This document shows, one piece after another, positions 1 through 8,668 of a DNA stretch of 64,000 nt (the first letter of the stretch is position 1; each line of letters opens with the position of its first letter). A model generated the notes under the pieces. It worked only from the letters and a program-made list of their open reading frames with translations, did not search any database and was not told the DNA's origin. Source of the stretch: an uncultured Clostridia bacterium (GTDB lineage Bacteria > Bacillota > Clostridia > Christensenellales > UBA1242). The stretch lies in contig CALWPL010000003.1 in NCBI GenBank assembly GCA_944383405.1, positions 122,705 to 186,704 of the forward strand, read 5' to 3'. The position numbers were made by a program, and so were the translations under genes.

Positions 1-1
1 T

Positions 2-604
2 AAATATTGTTTTGCAATAGATAGTGTATTATTATCTGATTTCGTTGACATAAGAAAAGGAACAAAGGTTGTTGAGTTGTGCTCTGGTTGTGGAGTAATT
101 TCTATTCTTACAAATGCAAAAAAGAATCCAGAAAGTATAATTGGTTTTGAGCTCGATTTTGATTTATGGGATATGTCTTGTAGGTCTTTAAAATATAATA
201 ATATTCAGAATATCAAATTTATTAATGATAACATATCAAATGTTTTTAAATATGTAGGTTGTGAGAAATTTGATTGTATTATTTCAAATCCTCCTTATTA
301 TAAAAAGCCTAAAAATAGTTTAAATATAAATAAAAAAAATTTAATAGCAAAATATGAGATAGAAACAAATTTAGAGAAAATTTTAGAGATATCTAGTAAA
401 CTTTTAAAAGATAAGGGAAGTTTGTTTTTATCTTTTCCTTGCGAAAGATTGCAGGAAGTTTTAAAACTTGCCTATGAATATAAATTAATTAGTAAGCAAG
501 TAAATTTTGTATATTCAAAAAATAAAAAATCTCCTAATTTTATGCTGATTAAATTTGTAAAAGGAGCAAAATTAGGAGTTAAAATATCTTTTCAACAAAT
601 TTGA
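2..604 (+). CDS. trmN6: tRNA1(Val) (adenine-37-N6)-methyltransferase TrmN6 family, 5'-truncated by window edge
   Basis: SAM-dependent methyltransferase of the TrmN6/YfiC family, which methylates A37 of tRNA1(Val). The reading frame is open to the left edge, so the true start lies outside the window. Visible family signatures are the entry motif YCFAIDSVLLSDF, the SAM-binding glycine motif ELCSGCGVIS, and the catalytic NPPY (in SNPPYYKKP) typical of N6-adenine methyltransferases. It ends with TGA at 602-604 and is convergent with spmB, leaving only 2 nt between the two genes. The family call is firm. Exact tRNA specificity is inferred. Confidence 0.85.
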   Translation, partial: KYCFAIDSVLLSDFVDIRKGTKVVELCSGCGVISILTNAKKNPESIIGFELDFDLWDMSCRSLKYNNIQNIKFINDNISNVFKYVGCEKFDCIISNPPYYKKPKNSLNINKKNLIAKYEIETNLEKILEISSKLLKDKGSLFLSFPCERLQEVLKLAYEYKLISKQVNFVYSKNKKSPNFMLIKFVKGAKLGVKISFQQI

Positions 605-606
605 AA

Positions 607-1113
607 TTACATTACTCGGCAAAGAAGGCAACTAACGACTGTTCCAAGTAGAGTAGCAAGGAGTGCAACTGGGACGGCGTAGAACAGGCGTTTAACCTTA
701 ATTTGAGAACAATATAGTGTTGTAACATAAAATACGGTATCACAACTGCCAACAATTACACTTGCACATCTTCCTATATAACTATCTACTCCATAAGTCG
801 TATAGATATCATTTAATATCGCAAGACTTCCATTTCCACTAAAAGGTTTTAATAAAACAAGTTCACAAAGTTCTGATGGGATTCCAATTAAATTAAAAGC
901 AGGTGAAACAAGTTTTGCAATAAGAGAGGCTAGTCCACTTATTTTTATAAATTGGACCATTATCATAATAGTTACTATGTATGGGAAAATACTGACGACT
1001 ATTCCCATACTTTGTTTAGCACCGTTTATGAAGCTATTATAGACATTTACTTTTTTTATTTTAGCATAAACGAAGGTAAGCAAGATTAAAACAGGTAATA
1101 GATAAGTGCTCAT
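607..1113 (-). CDS. spmB: Spore maturation protein B (SpmB)
   Basis: Polytopic membrane protein of 168 residues that matches SpmB. In Bacillus, SpmA and SpmB are needed for full dehydration of the spore core. The nucleoside-recognition (Gate-type) fold is suggested by the segment around PFSGNGSLAILNDI and by several hydrophobic helices. The gene follows spmA on the minus strand with a 4-nt ATGA overlap, indicating translational coupling. Its stop lies almost against the convergent trmN6 stop. The call rests on length, gene pairing and motif likeness. Confidence 0.9.
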   Translation of the reverse strand: MSTYLLPVLILLTFVYAKIKKVNVYNSFINGAKQSMGIVVSIFPYIVTIMIMVQFIKISGLASLIAKLVSPAFNLIGIPSELCELVLLKPFSGNGSLAILNDIYTTYGVDSYIGRCASVIVGSCDTVFYVTTLYCSQIKVKRLFYAVPVALLATLLGTVVSCLLCRVM

Positions 1114-1688
1114 TTTTTCTTATTTTTCCTTAAATTTTTAAAGTGTTCTATAATAAGTGCTATTGATATGCCGACAACTGTTGTAAATATAGCAGCAATG
1201 ACTGTTGGCAAGATAATATCACTTGCATTACTACTTCCTGCGGTAATTCTAAGTCCTATTACAGTGGTTGGGAGAATTTGCATTGATGTTGAAGCAAAAA
1301 TAATAAGCATAATCATTGCTCTATTTGCGTTTCCGCTGCCATCGTCTAGTCTTTGCATTGCTTTCATTCCAAGTGGGGTTGCGGCGCCTCCCATGCCTAA
1401 AATATTACAAGAAATATTCATGCAGATGAGCTCATTAGTGGCCTCGTCTAGATTTCCAAAAATTTTTTTTGTTACAGGAGTTAAAAGTTTTGATAACTTT
1501 TTATTAATGCCGCTATCTTCCATAACTTGTAAAATTCCCATCCATACAGAGTATATAGCACACAGACTTAGGCATAGTTTAAGTGTGTTTTCACTTGCTT
1601 CAAGCATTGAAGGCAGTACAATTTCAGGATTTATATATAATAGAATACATATACTTGTTATAATTAGCCAAAACCATATTTTGTTCAT
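1110..1688 (-). CDS. spmA: Spore maturation protein A (SpmA)
   Basis: Membrane protein of the SpmA family, upstream partner of spmB. I place the start at the ATG of MNKIWFW (1688) because it begins directly with the first hydrophobic helix, as known SpmA proteins do. A longer frame reaching 1766 would add a Cys/Phe-rich leader and overlap the divergent tatD start. Family-like segments are GILQVMEDSGINKKLSKLL, with MGGAATPLGMKAMQRLD further on. No clear ribosome site is seen before the ATG. Role by analogy: spore core dehydration and heat resistance. Confidence 0.88.
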   Translation of the reverse strand: MNKIWFWLIITSICILLYINPEIVLPSMLEASENTLKLCLSLCAIYSVWMGILQVMEDSGINKKLSKLLTPVTKKIFGNLDEATNELICMNISCNILGMGGAATPLGMKAMQRLDDGSGNANRAMIMLIIFASTSMQILPTTVIGLRITAGSSNASDIILPTVIAAIFTTVVGISIALIIEHFKNLRKNKKK

Positions 1689-1738
1689 AATAATATCTAT
1701 GAATGAGTAAAAAAAGGTATGCAAACAACATTCTTTTA

Positions 1739-1756
1739 TGCTAAAATAAAAATATG
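1739..1756 (+). promoter_or_regulatory. Extended -10 promoter for a leaderless tatD mRNA
   Basis: TGC (1739-1741) directly precedes TAAAAT (1742-1747). Six nt later comes the tatD ATG at 1754, so the predicted transcription start falls on or next to the A of ATG. No Shine-Dalgarno sequence is present. The -35 region is poor (ATGCAA at 1719-1724), as expected for an extended -10 promoter. Inference from spacing. Confidence 0.55.
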
Positions 1757-2518
1757 GTTGATGCACATTGTCATTTGTATGATGAAAAATTAAATGAAAT
1801 TAGACAAACAATACTAAATAATATTGATAAGACTCAGCAAATCTGTATTTGTAGCGCAGATAATGTCTTTCATTCTTTTCAATGTATAAAACTAGCGGAA
1901 GGAAATAAATATGTCTATGCAACAGTTGGCACTCATCCACACGAGGCTATTGAATTTAGTGATGATGATTTAGAAGTGTATGCAAATATGTGTAAAAACA
2001 AAAAAGTTGTTGCAATAGGGGAAATAGGTCTTGATTATTACTATGACCTTGACACAAAGGAGTTGCAAAAAGAAGTATTAAAAAAACAAATTGTGCTTGC
2101 AGATAAATTGGGTAAGCCTTGTGTTTTTCACATAAGAGAAGCAATGGGAGATTTTTTAGAAATTATAAAAGAATACAGAGATTATTTTAAAAATTCTTCT
2201 GTTATTCATAGTTTTAGTGGGAGCGTTGAATCTGCAAAAATTCTAATAAAATATGGTTTTTATATTAGTATTAATGGAATTTGTACTTTTAAAAATGCTA
2301 GTAAGATTTTAGATGTGATAAAAGAGATTCCTTTAAATAGGATGTTAATTGAGACAGATAGCCCGTATCTTGCACCTGTTCCACATAGGGGCGAGTTAAA
2401 TAGACCTGAATATGTTGAATTAATAGCAGAAAAGATAGCAGAACTAAAAGGGATAAGTTTAAGAGAAGTTTTAATTGAAACAGAAAATAATGCAAAAAGG
2501 GTATTTAATATAAACTAG
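1754..2518 (+). CDS. tatD: TatD family metal-dependent deoxyribonuclease
   Basis: TatD-type TIM-barrel metallohydrolase of 254 residues, the usual length for the family. The metal-binding HxH motif is at residues 5-7 (VDAHCH). GEIGLDYYYD and ETDSPYLAP supply later conserved metal and catalytic residues. Family members act as 3'-5' DNA exonucleases. It is followed after 8 nt by rsmA, a pairing common in Bacillota, so the two are probably one operon. Translation most likely begins from a leaderless message, because no ribosome site precedes the ATG. Confidence 0.92.
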   Translation: MVDAHCHLYDEKLNEIRQTILNNIDKTQQICICSADNVFHSFQCIKLAEGNKYVYATVGTHPHEAIEFSDDDLEVYANMCKNKKVVAIGEIGLDYYYDLDTKELQKEVLKKQIVLADKLGKPCVFHIREAMGDFLEIIKEYRDYFKNSSVIHSFSGSVESAKILIKYGFYISINGICTFKNASKILDVIKEIPLNRMLIETDSPYLAPVPHRGELNRPEYVELIAEKIAELKGISLREVLIETENNAKRVFNIN

Positions 2519-2526
2519 GGAATAAC

Positions 2527-3339
2527 ATGGAAAAAGATTTTAAGTTTAAAAAAAAATTTGGTCAAAATTTTATTTTTGATAAAAACTTTTTAAATTCTTT
2601 ATTAGAAGATTTTAATTTGTCTAGTAATAGTGTGGTCGTTGAGATTGGTGCAGGTATGGGAACGCTAAGTGAGTGTCTTGCAAATAAATATAATAGAGTT
2701 CTTAGTTTTGAAATTGATAATACGCTAAAAGAACACTTACAGGATATTGAGAAAAAGTATAATAACATAGAGTTTATTTTTAACGACATTTTAAAAGAAA
2801 ATATTGAAGATATAGAAAAAAAACTAGATAATAAAGGCTACTATTTAATTGCAAATTTGCCTTATTACATTACTTCTGCTATTATTTTTAAGTTTTTGTT
2901 TGAAAGCAAATATTTAAAATCAATGTTTGTTATGGTGCAGAAGGAAGTAGGGGAAAGGTTTTGTGCTAAGCCTAAAACAAAAGAGTACGGCATACCAACT
3001 GTGTTAATTAATAGTTTTGCTAGTTGTAAAATTATAAAAAATGTTAATAGAAAAATGTTTATTCCAGAGCCTAAAGTAGACTCATGCATTTTACAGATTG
3101 ATTTAGATAAAAATAAATATAATATTAAAGATATTGATAAATATAAGGCTTTTGTTTCAAATTCTTTTAAAATGAAAAGAAAAACATTATATAACAATCT
3201 TTCTAGTTGTGGAATAAAAAAAGATAAAATAGTAAAAAATTTAGAAAAGTTAAATTTAAAAATAGACTCACGACCCGAGATGTTGGATGCTAGTCAGTAT
3301 GTTTATTTATATAATTTAACAGAAAATGACAAAAGATAA
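2527..3339 (+). CDS. rsmA: 16S rRNA dimethyladenosine transferase RsmA (KsgA)
   Basis: Dimethylates two adjacent adenines in the 3'-terminal loop of 16S rRNA during 30S maturation. The protein starts with the family signature KKKFGQNFIFDKNFL, has the SAM motif EIGAGMGTLSECLANK, and carries the catalytic NLPYYIT. Its 270 residues match family length. An AGGGA ribosome site lies 6 nt before the ATG. It forms an operon with tatD. A rho-independent terminator at 3342-3384 ends the unit. Confidence 0.95.
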   Translation: MEKDFKFKKKFGQNFIFDKNFLNSLLEDFNLSSNSVVVEIGAGMGTLSECLANKYNRVLSFEIDNTLKEHLQDIEKKYNNIEFIFNDILKENIEDIEKKLDNKGYYLIANLPYYITSAIIFKFLFESKYLKSMFVMVQKEVGERFCAKPKTKEYGIPTVLINSFASCKIIKNVNRKMFIPEPKVDSCILQIDLDKNKYNIKDIDKYKAFVSNSFKMKRKTLYNNLSSCGIKKDKIVKNLEKLNLKIDSRPEMLDASQYVYLYNLTENDKR

Positions 3340-3341
3340 GG

Positions 3342-3384
3342 AGAAATCATATATATAACATAATTATACTGATTTCTTTTTTTT
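3342..3384 (+). terminator. Intrinsic terminator after rsmA
   Basis: Perfect 8-bp stem AGAAATCA (3342-3349) / TGATTTCT (3370-3377) followed by a run of T to 3384. The AT-rich 20-nt loop can extend the stem a little. Confidence 0.7.
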
Positions 3385-3446
3385 ATGCCAAAATTAAACA
3401 GTTATTAAAGGTTAAAATATTAGTTAAATATAAGGGGAGAAAAAAG

Positions 3447-4463
3447 GTGCAAAATTCAGCAAAGACATTAATTTTAAATAGTAGTAGAGATAATAATTTT
3501 AAGGCTATTCTTAATCTAAAATCTCAGAGTAATAGTGAAATAAAATTTTATAATTTAAAAGAAATTAATAAGCCGCTTGCTCTTGGAATAAAGCAAAACT
3601 CAAAAGTTATCAAAATACCGCTAAGTGTAAAAGGAGATAAATGTGATTTTTCTATTGAAAACAAAATTAATTTTGAGCAAGGGTTAATTTGTGCGGTTGT
3701 AGATATAAGTAACCCTTTTTGTCCTGAAATAATTTTAAGTGGAAGCCAAAATTCAAAGCAAGAAAATAATAAAATTGAGACTGCTTTTACCATTTCAAAG
3801 CCAGAAGATAGTTCAGTCCTTTATGAAAAAGATAGTCAAGAGGATATTGAAAATTTGATAGATAGTAATTTAGAGGATGATATGAAAAGCACATATTATG
3901 ATAGTTGTGCAAAATGTAAATATAGAGAAGTCTTTTATAATGAAGGAAAGTCTTGTAGTGATAAATCTACTCAAATTGCAAGCAATAATGGAATCAAATA
4001 TTTAGAAAAAAAAGATAAATTAGATGGTAACAAAGAAGAATTTGATAACAAAAATGAAGAAAATGCAGATTTCAATGATAAAAAAGAAGAAGATAATTTA
4101 ATTAAAGATAGAAATCAAGAAATTACTTTTTATGAACAAATAAAGCCACAAATTGATGCGTTATTTGCAAAATATGAAAAATATGAATTATTAGAAGATA
4201 TAATTCCAAATTCAAAATGGACTAAAATTGTATATGATAGTGATGGGAACTATTATGTTTTAGGACTAATATTTAATGAACAAAAAAATGTTCTTTATAT
4301 TTGTTATGGGCTACCTTCAAGAGATAGAAACTCGCCCCCAGAAGAACTTAAAGAATATGCAGGATGGCTGCCAATAGATAGTAATAACCCTAATGGGAAT
4401 GGATATTTTATAGTATGTCAAGATGCAGAAAGTGGAAAAACACTTAAAGTCGATTTGATTTAA
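3447..4463 (+). CDS. Conserved-looking hypothetical protein with acidic linker
   Basis: Not recognised as a named family. The 338-residue soluble protein has two folded-looking ends. Residues 1-100 are beta-rich, with phrases such as LALGIKQNSKVIKIPLS. The C-terminal about 110 residues start at ITFYEQIKPQIDALF and include EYAGWLPIDSNNPNGNGYF. They are joined by a low-complexity acidic linker rich in E, D, K and N. A CAKCKY motif sits before the linker, and only one further cysteine follows nearby, so metal binding is uncertain. Start is GTG at 3447, 7 nt behind AAGGGGAG. There are no signal peptide or membrane segments. It stands alone between rsmA and the lipoprotein gene. Confidence 0.75.
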   Translation: MQNSAKTLILNSSRDNNFKAILNLKSQSNSEIKFYNLKEINKPLALGIKQNSKVIKIPLSVKGDKCDFSIENKINFEQGLICAVVDISNPFCPEIILSGSQNSKQENNKIETAFTISKPEDSSVLYEKDSQEDIENLIDSNLEDDMKSTYYDSCAKCKYREVFYNEGKSCSDKSTQIASNNGIKYLEKKDKLDGNKEEFDNKNEENADFNDKKEEDNLIKDRNQEITFYEQIKPQIDALFAKYEKYELLEDIIPNSKWTKIVYDSDGNYYVLGLIFNEQKNVLYICYGLPSRDRNSPPEELKEYAGWLPIDSNNPNGNGYFIVCQDAESGKTLKVDLI

Positions 4464-4661
4464 TTTTTGGTAATCAAAAATAAATCTCAATAATTAACTT
4501 GATTATTAAGTTTATTATTAATATTAATTTGTATAAAGAAAAATTTATTTAAGTTAAAATTTTTGTAAAAATTAGATTAAATAAATTATAGTATTTAATC
4601 AACTATTTTTGTATGCTATTAAAGTTTAACCTATTAAAATTTAATAAAAGGTGTATTATTA

Positions 4662-4690
4662 TTGACAAATGGGTAAAATTTTGATAGTAT
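4662..4690 (+). promoter_or_regulatory. Vegetative promoter for lipoprotein gene
   Basis: TTGACA (4662-4667), 17-nt spacer, TAGTAT (4685-4690). The consensus -35 box and optimal spacing are directly visible. The predicted start near 4697 excludes the in-frame ATG at 4669 as a translation start and supports the TTG at 4717. Confidence 0.75.
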
Positions 4691-4716
4691 TTTTTTGTTT
4701 ATTGAGAGGTATTAAA

Positions 4717-6159
4717 TTGAAAAAGAAATCGTTATTTTTATTATCATTATTAGTTGTTTTTTCAATAGTGCTCTTTGCTTGTAATTCTATTCAGTTAACT
4801 GGTGGACCAAGTGCGAGAGATACGGTTTATGGAAATGGAGGATCTGCCGTTGTTAAGGGGAATTATTTGTATTTTGCAAATGCTTTTATTGATTATAATA
4901 GTTTAGGAATAAATGATAATACTTATGAAGAAAGTAGTCCTTATACAATTTATGGAATTTATAGGACAAAACTAAATTCTTGGGGCGGAGTTGATGTTAA
5001 TGAAGAAACTGGTATTCCAAACAATGTTGAACTTTTAACTTATAATATAGGTGGTTTTGCTTATTCAGGGCTTTATATATTTGGAGACTATTTATATTAT
5101 GCAACACCTTATTCAACAGTTAATTCTAGTAATGAAACAACCTACGGACATGTAAGATTTGAAAGAGTAAGACTTGATGGCACAGAACATAGTATTCTCT
5201 ATTCAGCAAGCGACTACACAAATGAAGCAAGTTATTCTATTGTTTGTGTTGACAATGTCGTTTATATTAGTATATTAAATGCCGATGATAAGTTAATAGT
5301 TGTGTCAGTTAGTGGTGGAAATACTAGGGTAAATGAAGTCGCTAGTGATGTAACCTCTTATGCTACAGTCGAGCAAAGAGATATAGAGTATAATAATAAT
5401 ATAAATGATATCAATAAGTATATTTATTATACAAAGCAAAATAGTGATACTCAATTATATTATATGTATAGAAAAGCACTTAACAATAATTCGGCAGAAG
5501 AAATTGTTTATGGCCCTGTATCTTCTGAATTACTGCTCGTTAATGTAAAAAATGAGAGGATATACTTTACAGAAGGGGCAAAAATTTCCTCATTATCTCC
5601 TGTTGGGAATGAGTTTATAAAAAAGCCCAAGACCTATACAGAAATCCTTGTTTCACAGTCTGATGCAGGGACAATTATAGACTATGCTATCCTTGATGGC
5701 AGTCATGGAAGCAACATGGATAGAGGTATACTTGCGGTATATTATGACGGAACTAATTATACTTTTACAGTTTATAATGGTAGTAATGCTCAGCAGGAAA
5801 TTTCTATTTTGGATAGTAATACAAACGAAATAACATTATATGCAGCACAAAATAATGAATTTTACTATCAAGTTGCTGAAGATGACGCTTTATATAAATG
5901 TATATTGAATTTCTCAATTAGTAGCGGAATTGATAGAGTTTCAGGTTATTCAGAACCAGTTATAATTGCAACAACCTTTACAGCAGATGTAAACGATATT
6001 ACAATGTTTGATTATGATGAAGAACGAATTTTTGTATATAATACAATAAGTGATGGAAGTTTGAATTATTTAACAATGTTTATGACAAATGAAAGTGCTT
6101 CATATGTTGGAGAAGAAGGTGCTCTTGTTGGACAGTATATCGGTAAGACGAGAGACTAA
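4717..6159 (+). CDS. Secreted lipoprotein, DUF5050-like beta-propeller
   Basis: Begins at TTG 4717, 6 nt behind GAGAGGT. The upstream ATG at 4669 lies inside the promoter and is rejected. The N-terminus is a type II signal peptide, MKKKSLFLLSLLVVFS followed by a lipobox ending FAC, so the mature protein should be lipidated by the Lgt encoded at 44569-45369. The exported part is beta-rich, with recurrent aromatic blades such as GNYLYFANAF, GDYLYYATPY and NERIYFTEGAKI. This pattern resembles DUF5050-type beta-propellers. No enzymatic residues were recognised. Function unknown; probably a cell-envelope binding protein. Confidence 0.8.
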   Translation: MKKKSLFLLSLLVVFSIVLFACNSIQLTGGPSARDTVYGNGGSAVVKGNYLYFANAFIDYNSLGINDNTYEESSPYTIYGIYRTKLNSWGGVDVNEETGIPNNVELLTYNIGGFAYSGLYIFGDYLYYATPYSTVNSSNETTYGHVRFERVRLDGTEHSILYSASDYTNEASYSIVCVDNVVYISILNADDKLIVVSVSGGNTRVNEVASDVTSYATVEQRDIEYNNNINDINKYIYYTKQNSDTQLYYMYRKALNNNSAEEIVYGPVSSELLLVNVKNERIYFTEGAKISSLSPVGNEFIKKPKTYTEILVSQSDAGTIIDYAILDGSHGSNMDRGILAVYYDGTNYTFTVYNGSNAQQEISILDSNTNEITLYAAQNNEFYYQVAEDDALYKCILNFSISSGIDRVSGYSEPVIIATTFTADVNDITMFDYDEERIFVYNTISDGSLNYLTMFMTNESASYVGEEGALVGQYIGKTRD

Positions 6160-6174
6160 AAATATCTAAAAGAT

Positions 6175-6206
6175 AAAAAAGATGGGTAATTTTGCTCATC
6201 TTTTTT
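6175..6206 (+). terminator. Intrinsic terminator after lipoprotein gene
   Basis: AAAAAAGATG (6175-6184) pairs with CATCTTTTTT (6197-6206); the right arm supplies the U-tract. The loop holds GGTAATTTTGCT. Confidence 0.75.
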
Positions 6207-6566
6207 GTTATTATTAAAAGAATAAAATAATACCAAAGGAATTGATTTGACAAGTTATTTAAGAGAGAATGCAAATTTAAAATAATGTATATTTTCTAAT
6301 AAAAATAATTTTTCTTTTATATTTTTACAAAAATATTTAATAGAAAAATACTGACTTTTAGAAAAAATTTAAAAATTTAAACTAAATTTTTAAAAAAACA
6401 TAATAAAAAATAATATTTACAAATATTTTAATAGTTTTTTTACAAAAAAATTAATGTATAGACAAGAAAAGTCATTATTCTATGCAATAGAGTTTAGAAT
6501 TATATGTTATTATTTCAGTGTTGTCGTGCTTTCTAGTATCACTTTGTTTTTAAAAGGAGTATGAGT
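6207..6566 (+). promoter_or_regulatory. Regulatory region of spo0A
   Basis: Non-coding and extremely A/T-rich. It contains an extended -10 candidate TGT-TATTAT (6505-6513). Just downstream of the predicted start is TTGTCGTG (6521-6528), which matches 5 of 7 positions of the Spo0A-binding 0A box TGTCGAA. Autoregulation by Spo0A is therefore plausible but rests on one imperfect box. No convincing sigma-H promoter was found by eye. Confidence 0.4.
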
Positions 6567-7328
6567 TTGGACTCGTACAAAGTAGTTTTATTAGACGAGA
6601 GTCTTGTTGAAAGAATAAATTATAGAGAGGCTTTCGAAAAAGCAGGCGATTTTGAAATCATTAATGAGTCTAATGATGGGCAAAAAGGCTATGAAATGAT
6701 TTGTGAACAAAAGCCAGACTTAGTAGTTATGGATATTGTCCTAGAAACCTATGATGGATTTGAGTTACTTGATAGACTTATGAAGGTGGAGCATAAGCCA
6801 AAAATTCTAGTAGTATCTTCTCTGAAAAATGATGGTTTTATTCAAAAAGCAATTGATAGTGGGGCTTCATATTATATGTTAAAGCCAATTATCTCAGAAT
6901 TGCTTGTAAAACGATCTAGGGAATTGTTTGAGAATAATGTAGTAGAAAGTATGCTGTCTATTCAAAAAAATTCAAGAGTAAGAGCGATTGAAGAAAAATT
7001 GAGTAATATCTTTTTAACCATAGGAATACCAGCCCATATAAAAGGTTATCAATTTTTAAGAGAGGCTGTAAAACTTGCGATGAAAGAGCCTTCCATTATT
7101 AATTCGATAACTGGACAATTATATCCAAACATAGCAAAAATCTTTTCAACGAGTGCTAGTAAAGTAGAAAGAGCGATACGACATGCAATTGAGGTTGCCT
7201 GGAATAGAGGAAAAATCGAGAACATAAACGAAATATTTGGAATTAAGGTTTACAATACTAACGAAAAACCTACAAATGGTGAGTTTATTGCTCTTGTAGC
7301 CGACAAAATGTTATTTGAGGGGGCTTAA
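6567..7328 (+). CDS. spo0A: Sporulation master regulator Spo0A
   Basis: Response regulator of 253 residues. The receiver domain (1-120) carries the acidic pocket D10/E11, the phospho-acceptor D56 in VVMDIVLETYDG, and the conserved Lys in YYMLKPI. The C-terminal effector domain has the Spo0A signature SKVERAIRHAIEVAWNRGKI, which recognises 0A boxes. AGGAG (6555-6559) is only 1 nt from the ATG at 6561 but 7 nt from TTG 6567, so I choose TTG (MDSYKVVLL). It commits the cell to sporulation and heads a block of sporulation genes. Confidence 0.96.
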   Translation: MDSYKVVLLDESLVERINYREAFEKAGDFEIINESNDGQKGYEMICEQKPDLVVMDIVLETYDGFELLDRLMKVEHKPKILVVSSLKNDGFIQKAIDSGASYYMLKPIISELLVKRSRELFENNVVESMLSIQKNSRVRAIEEKLSNIFLTIGIPAHIKGYQFLREAVKLAMKEPSIINSITGQLYPNIAKIFSTSASKVERAIRHAIEVAWNRGKIENINEIFGIKVYNTNEKPTNGEFIALVADKMLFEGA

Positions 7329-7746
7329 TAGTCAATGCAACATTCTTGAAAACTTGTTTTTAGAATATTAAATAAAACTATTTTGTGTAGTTTTAAAAAT
7401 TAATTTAATCTAATATATTTATCGTAATTTGCTTTATCACAAACTTTAAATTTATTGAAAGCTTAAATTAGATAATATTAGGACATTTATGCTTTTAAAT
7501 TTCAAGAATTATTTGAATTTATATACATAAATTACATATTATTAATATACTAATATATACTAAATAAAGCAGTTTTTAGAAAATGTTTTATAGTTAATGT
7601 ATTAAATTTTGTTAATTAATTAAACCTTTTAATGCATAAAAAACGAACAAATTAAACTTTAAAATATTTTTTAAGAATTTATATAAAAATGCTTGTCTAA
7701 TATATAAAAATATGATAATAATGTGCTGTATATAAATGGAGTAAAT
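7329..7746. other. 418-nt intergenic region with a promoter for the zinc-ribbon gene
   Basis: AT-rich with no credible ORF. A weak hairpin AAAACTA/TAGTTTT (about 7374-7395) could help end spo0A transcription. A vegetative promoter TTGTCT (7693-7698), 17 nt, TAATAA (7716-7721) points to the next gene. Nothing else was recognised. Confidence 0.5.
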
Positions 7747-8244
7747 ATGAAGAATCAAACTTATATTAGATGTCCAAGATGTGAATTAAATTATATTCTA
7801 AAAAAGGATAAATTTTGTAATGTCTGTAAAATGGAGATGAAAGCGCTTGGTAGTCAAGGGGCAGAAGAAAATCTTGACCTAGAACTTTGTCCTGTTTGTA
7901 AGACAAACTACATTAGTCCTGACGAGGATATGTGTGTTGCTTGTAGGCGTGAAAAAGAACTCGAAGACGAAGAGGGAAAGGAAAACGATTCTATTTGGAA
8001 TACTTATACTTCTGTTGATGATGACACAGACGAGTATGATGGAAAGGATGAAGATGAATTAGTGCCATTGTCTGGACTTGATGATACTGGTATTGAAGAA
8101 GATGACGACCTTGAACTTGGACTTGGAGACGATAATAGCGCTGACCTTGATGATGACGAATTAGAAAAATTAAACTTAGATGATTATGATGAGTACGACA
8201 ACAATGATGACTATGAGGAGTCAGATGAGGAAGATGATGACTAA
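7747..8244 (+). CDS. Double zinc-ribbon protein with long acidic tail
   Basis: Protein of 165 residues starting at ATG 7747 behind TGGAG. The N-terminal half has two CxxC-CxxC zinc ribbons: CPRC...CNVC and CPVC...CVAC. From about residue 70 the chain is almost only D, E, N, G and L, ending in a run of D/E. The layout recalls the acidic tail of the RNA polymerase delta subunit, although the folded domain differs. No known family was recognised. It sits between spo0A and veg with its own promoter. A nucleic-acid or RNA-polymerase accessory role is inference only. Confidence 0.75.
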   Translation: MKNQTYIRCPRCELNYILKKDKFCNVCKMEMKALGSQGAEENLDLELCPVCKTNYISPDEDMCVACRREKELEDEEGKENDSIWNTYTSVDDDTDEYDGKDEDELVPLSGLDDTGIEEDDDLELGLGDDNSADLDDDELEKLNLDDYDEYDNNDDYEESDEEDDD

Positions 8245-8272
8245 AATTTAAAATTTATTAAATTTTGATTTC

Positions 8273-8302
8273 TTGTATAAAAATATTTCCTTTGTCTATA
8301 AT
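8273..8302 (+). promoter_or_regulatory. Promoter of veg
   Basis: TTGTAT (8273-8278), 18-nt spacer, TATAAT (8297-8302). The predicted start near 8308 coincides with the AGGAGAG ribosome site, giving a very short leader. Confidence 0.55.
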
Positions 8303-8320
8303 TTGACAGGAGAGATTTTT

Positions 8321-8560
8321 ATGCGAAGGGAAATGTTGAATCTAAATGAGATAAAGGATAAAATTTTAGCAATAAAAGGCAAGGACATAGATATTACTAT
8401 TAATAGAGGTAGAAAAAAGATTGATAGTTATCTAGGAATTGTTGAAAATATTTACCCATCTGTCTTCACAGTCAGAATTTTAAACAACAGGCAACTTAAA
8501 AATTTAACTTGCTCTTATTCAGAAGTACTGTGTGGAGATGTTAAGATTTTTGAGAGATAA
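8321..8560 (+). CDS. veg: Veg family protein
   Basis: Small basic protein of 79 residues. The motifs NLNEIKDKILAIKGKDI and NRGRKK, and the body SYLGIVENIYPSVFTVRI, identify the Veg family. The B. subtilis member is about 86 residues and stimulates biofilm formation. Start chosen at ATG 8321, 6 nt behind AGGAGAG, rather than an upstream frame extension that overlaps the promoter. In Bacillus veg lies next to the rsmA/ksgA locus, and here rsmA is about 5 kb away. A strong terminator follows, so it is monocistronic. Confidence 0.9.
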   Translation: MRREMLNLNEIKDKILAIKGKDIDITINRGRKKIDSYLGIVENIYPSVFTVRILNNRQLKNLTCSYSEVLCGDVKIFER

Positions 8561-8594
8561 AATTTAATTTTTTTAAATTTTATCATAAAAATTG

Positions 8595-8639
8595 AAATTG
8601 CTTTATATTCATATAACAAATGAGTAAAGCAATTTTTTT
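8595..8639 (+). terminator. Intrinsic terminator after veg
   Basis: 11-bp perfect stem AAATTGCTTTA (8595-8605) / TAAAGCAATTT (8625-8635), followed by T residues. Confidence 0.85.
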
Positions 8640-8668
8640 ATTGCTTTCATGTTTAAGGGGGTAGAATT

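Noticed and set aside
1168..1710. Open frame of 180 codons on the plus strand opposite spmA
   Set aside because: Exact shadow of spmA, a clearly recognised gene, and without a ribosome site.
4669..4716. ATG at 4669 as the start of the lipoprotein gene
   Set aside because: It lies between the -35 (TTGACA) and -10 (TAGTAT) boxes of the promoter. The TTG at 4717 has a proper ribosome site and gives a clean type II signal peptide.
6459..6500. Sigma-H promoter for spo0A
   Set aside because: An AAGAAAA-like and a GAAT-like element exist, but their spacing (about 26 nt) is far from the 12-14 nt expected.
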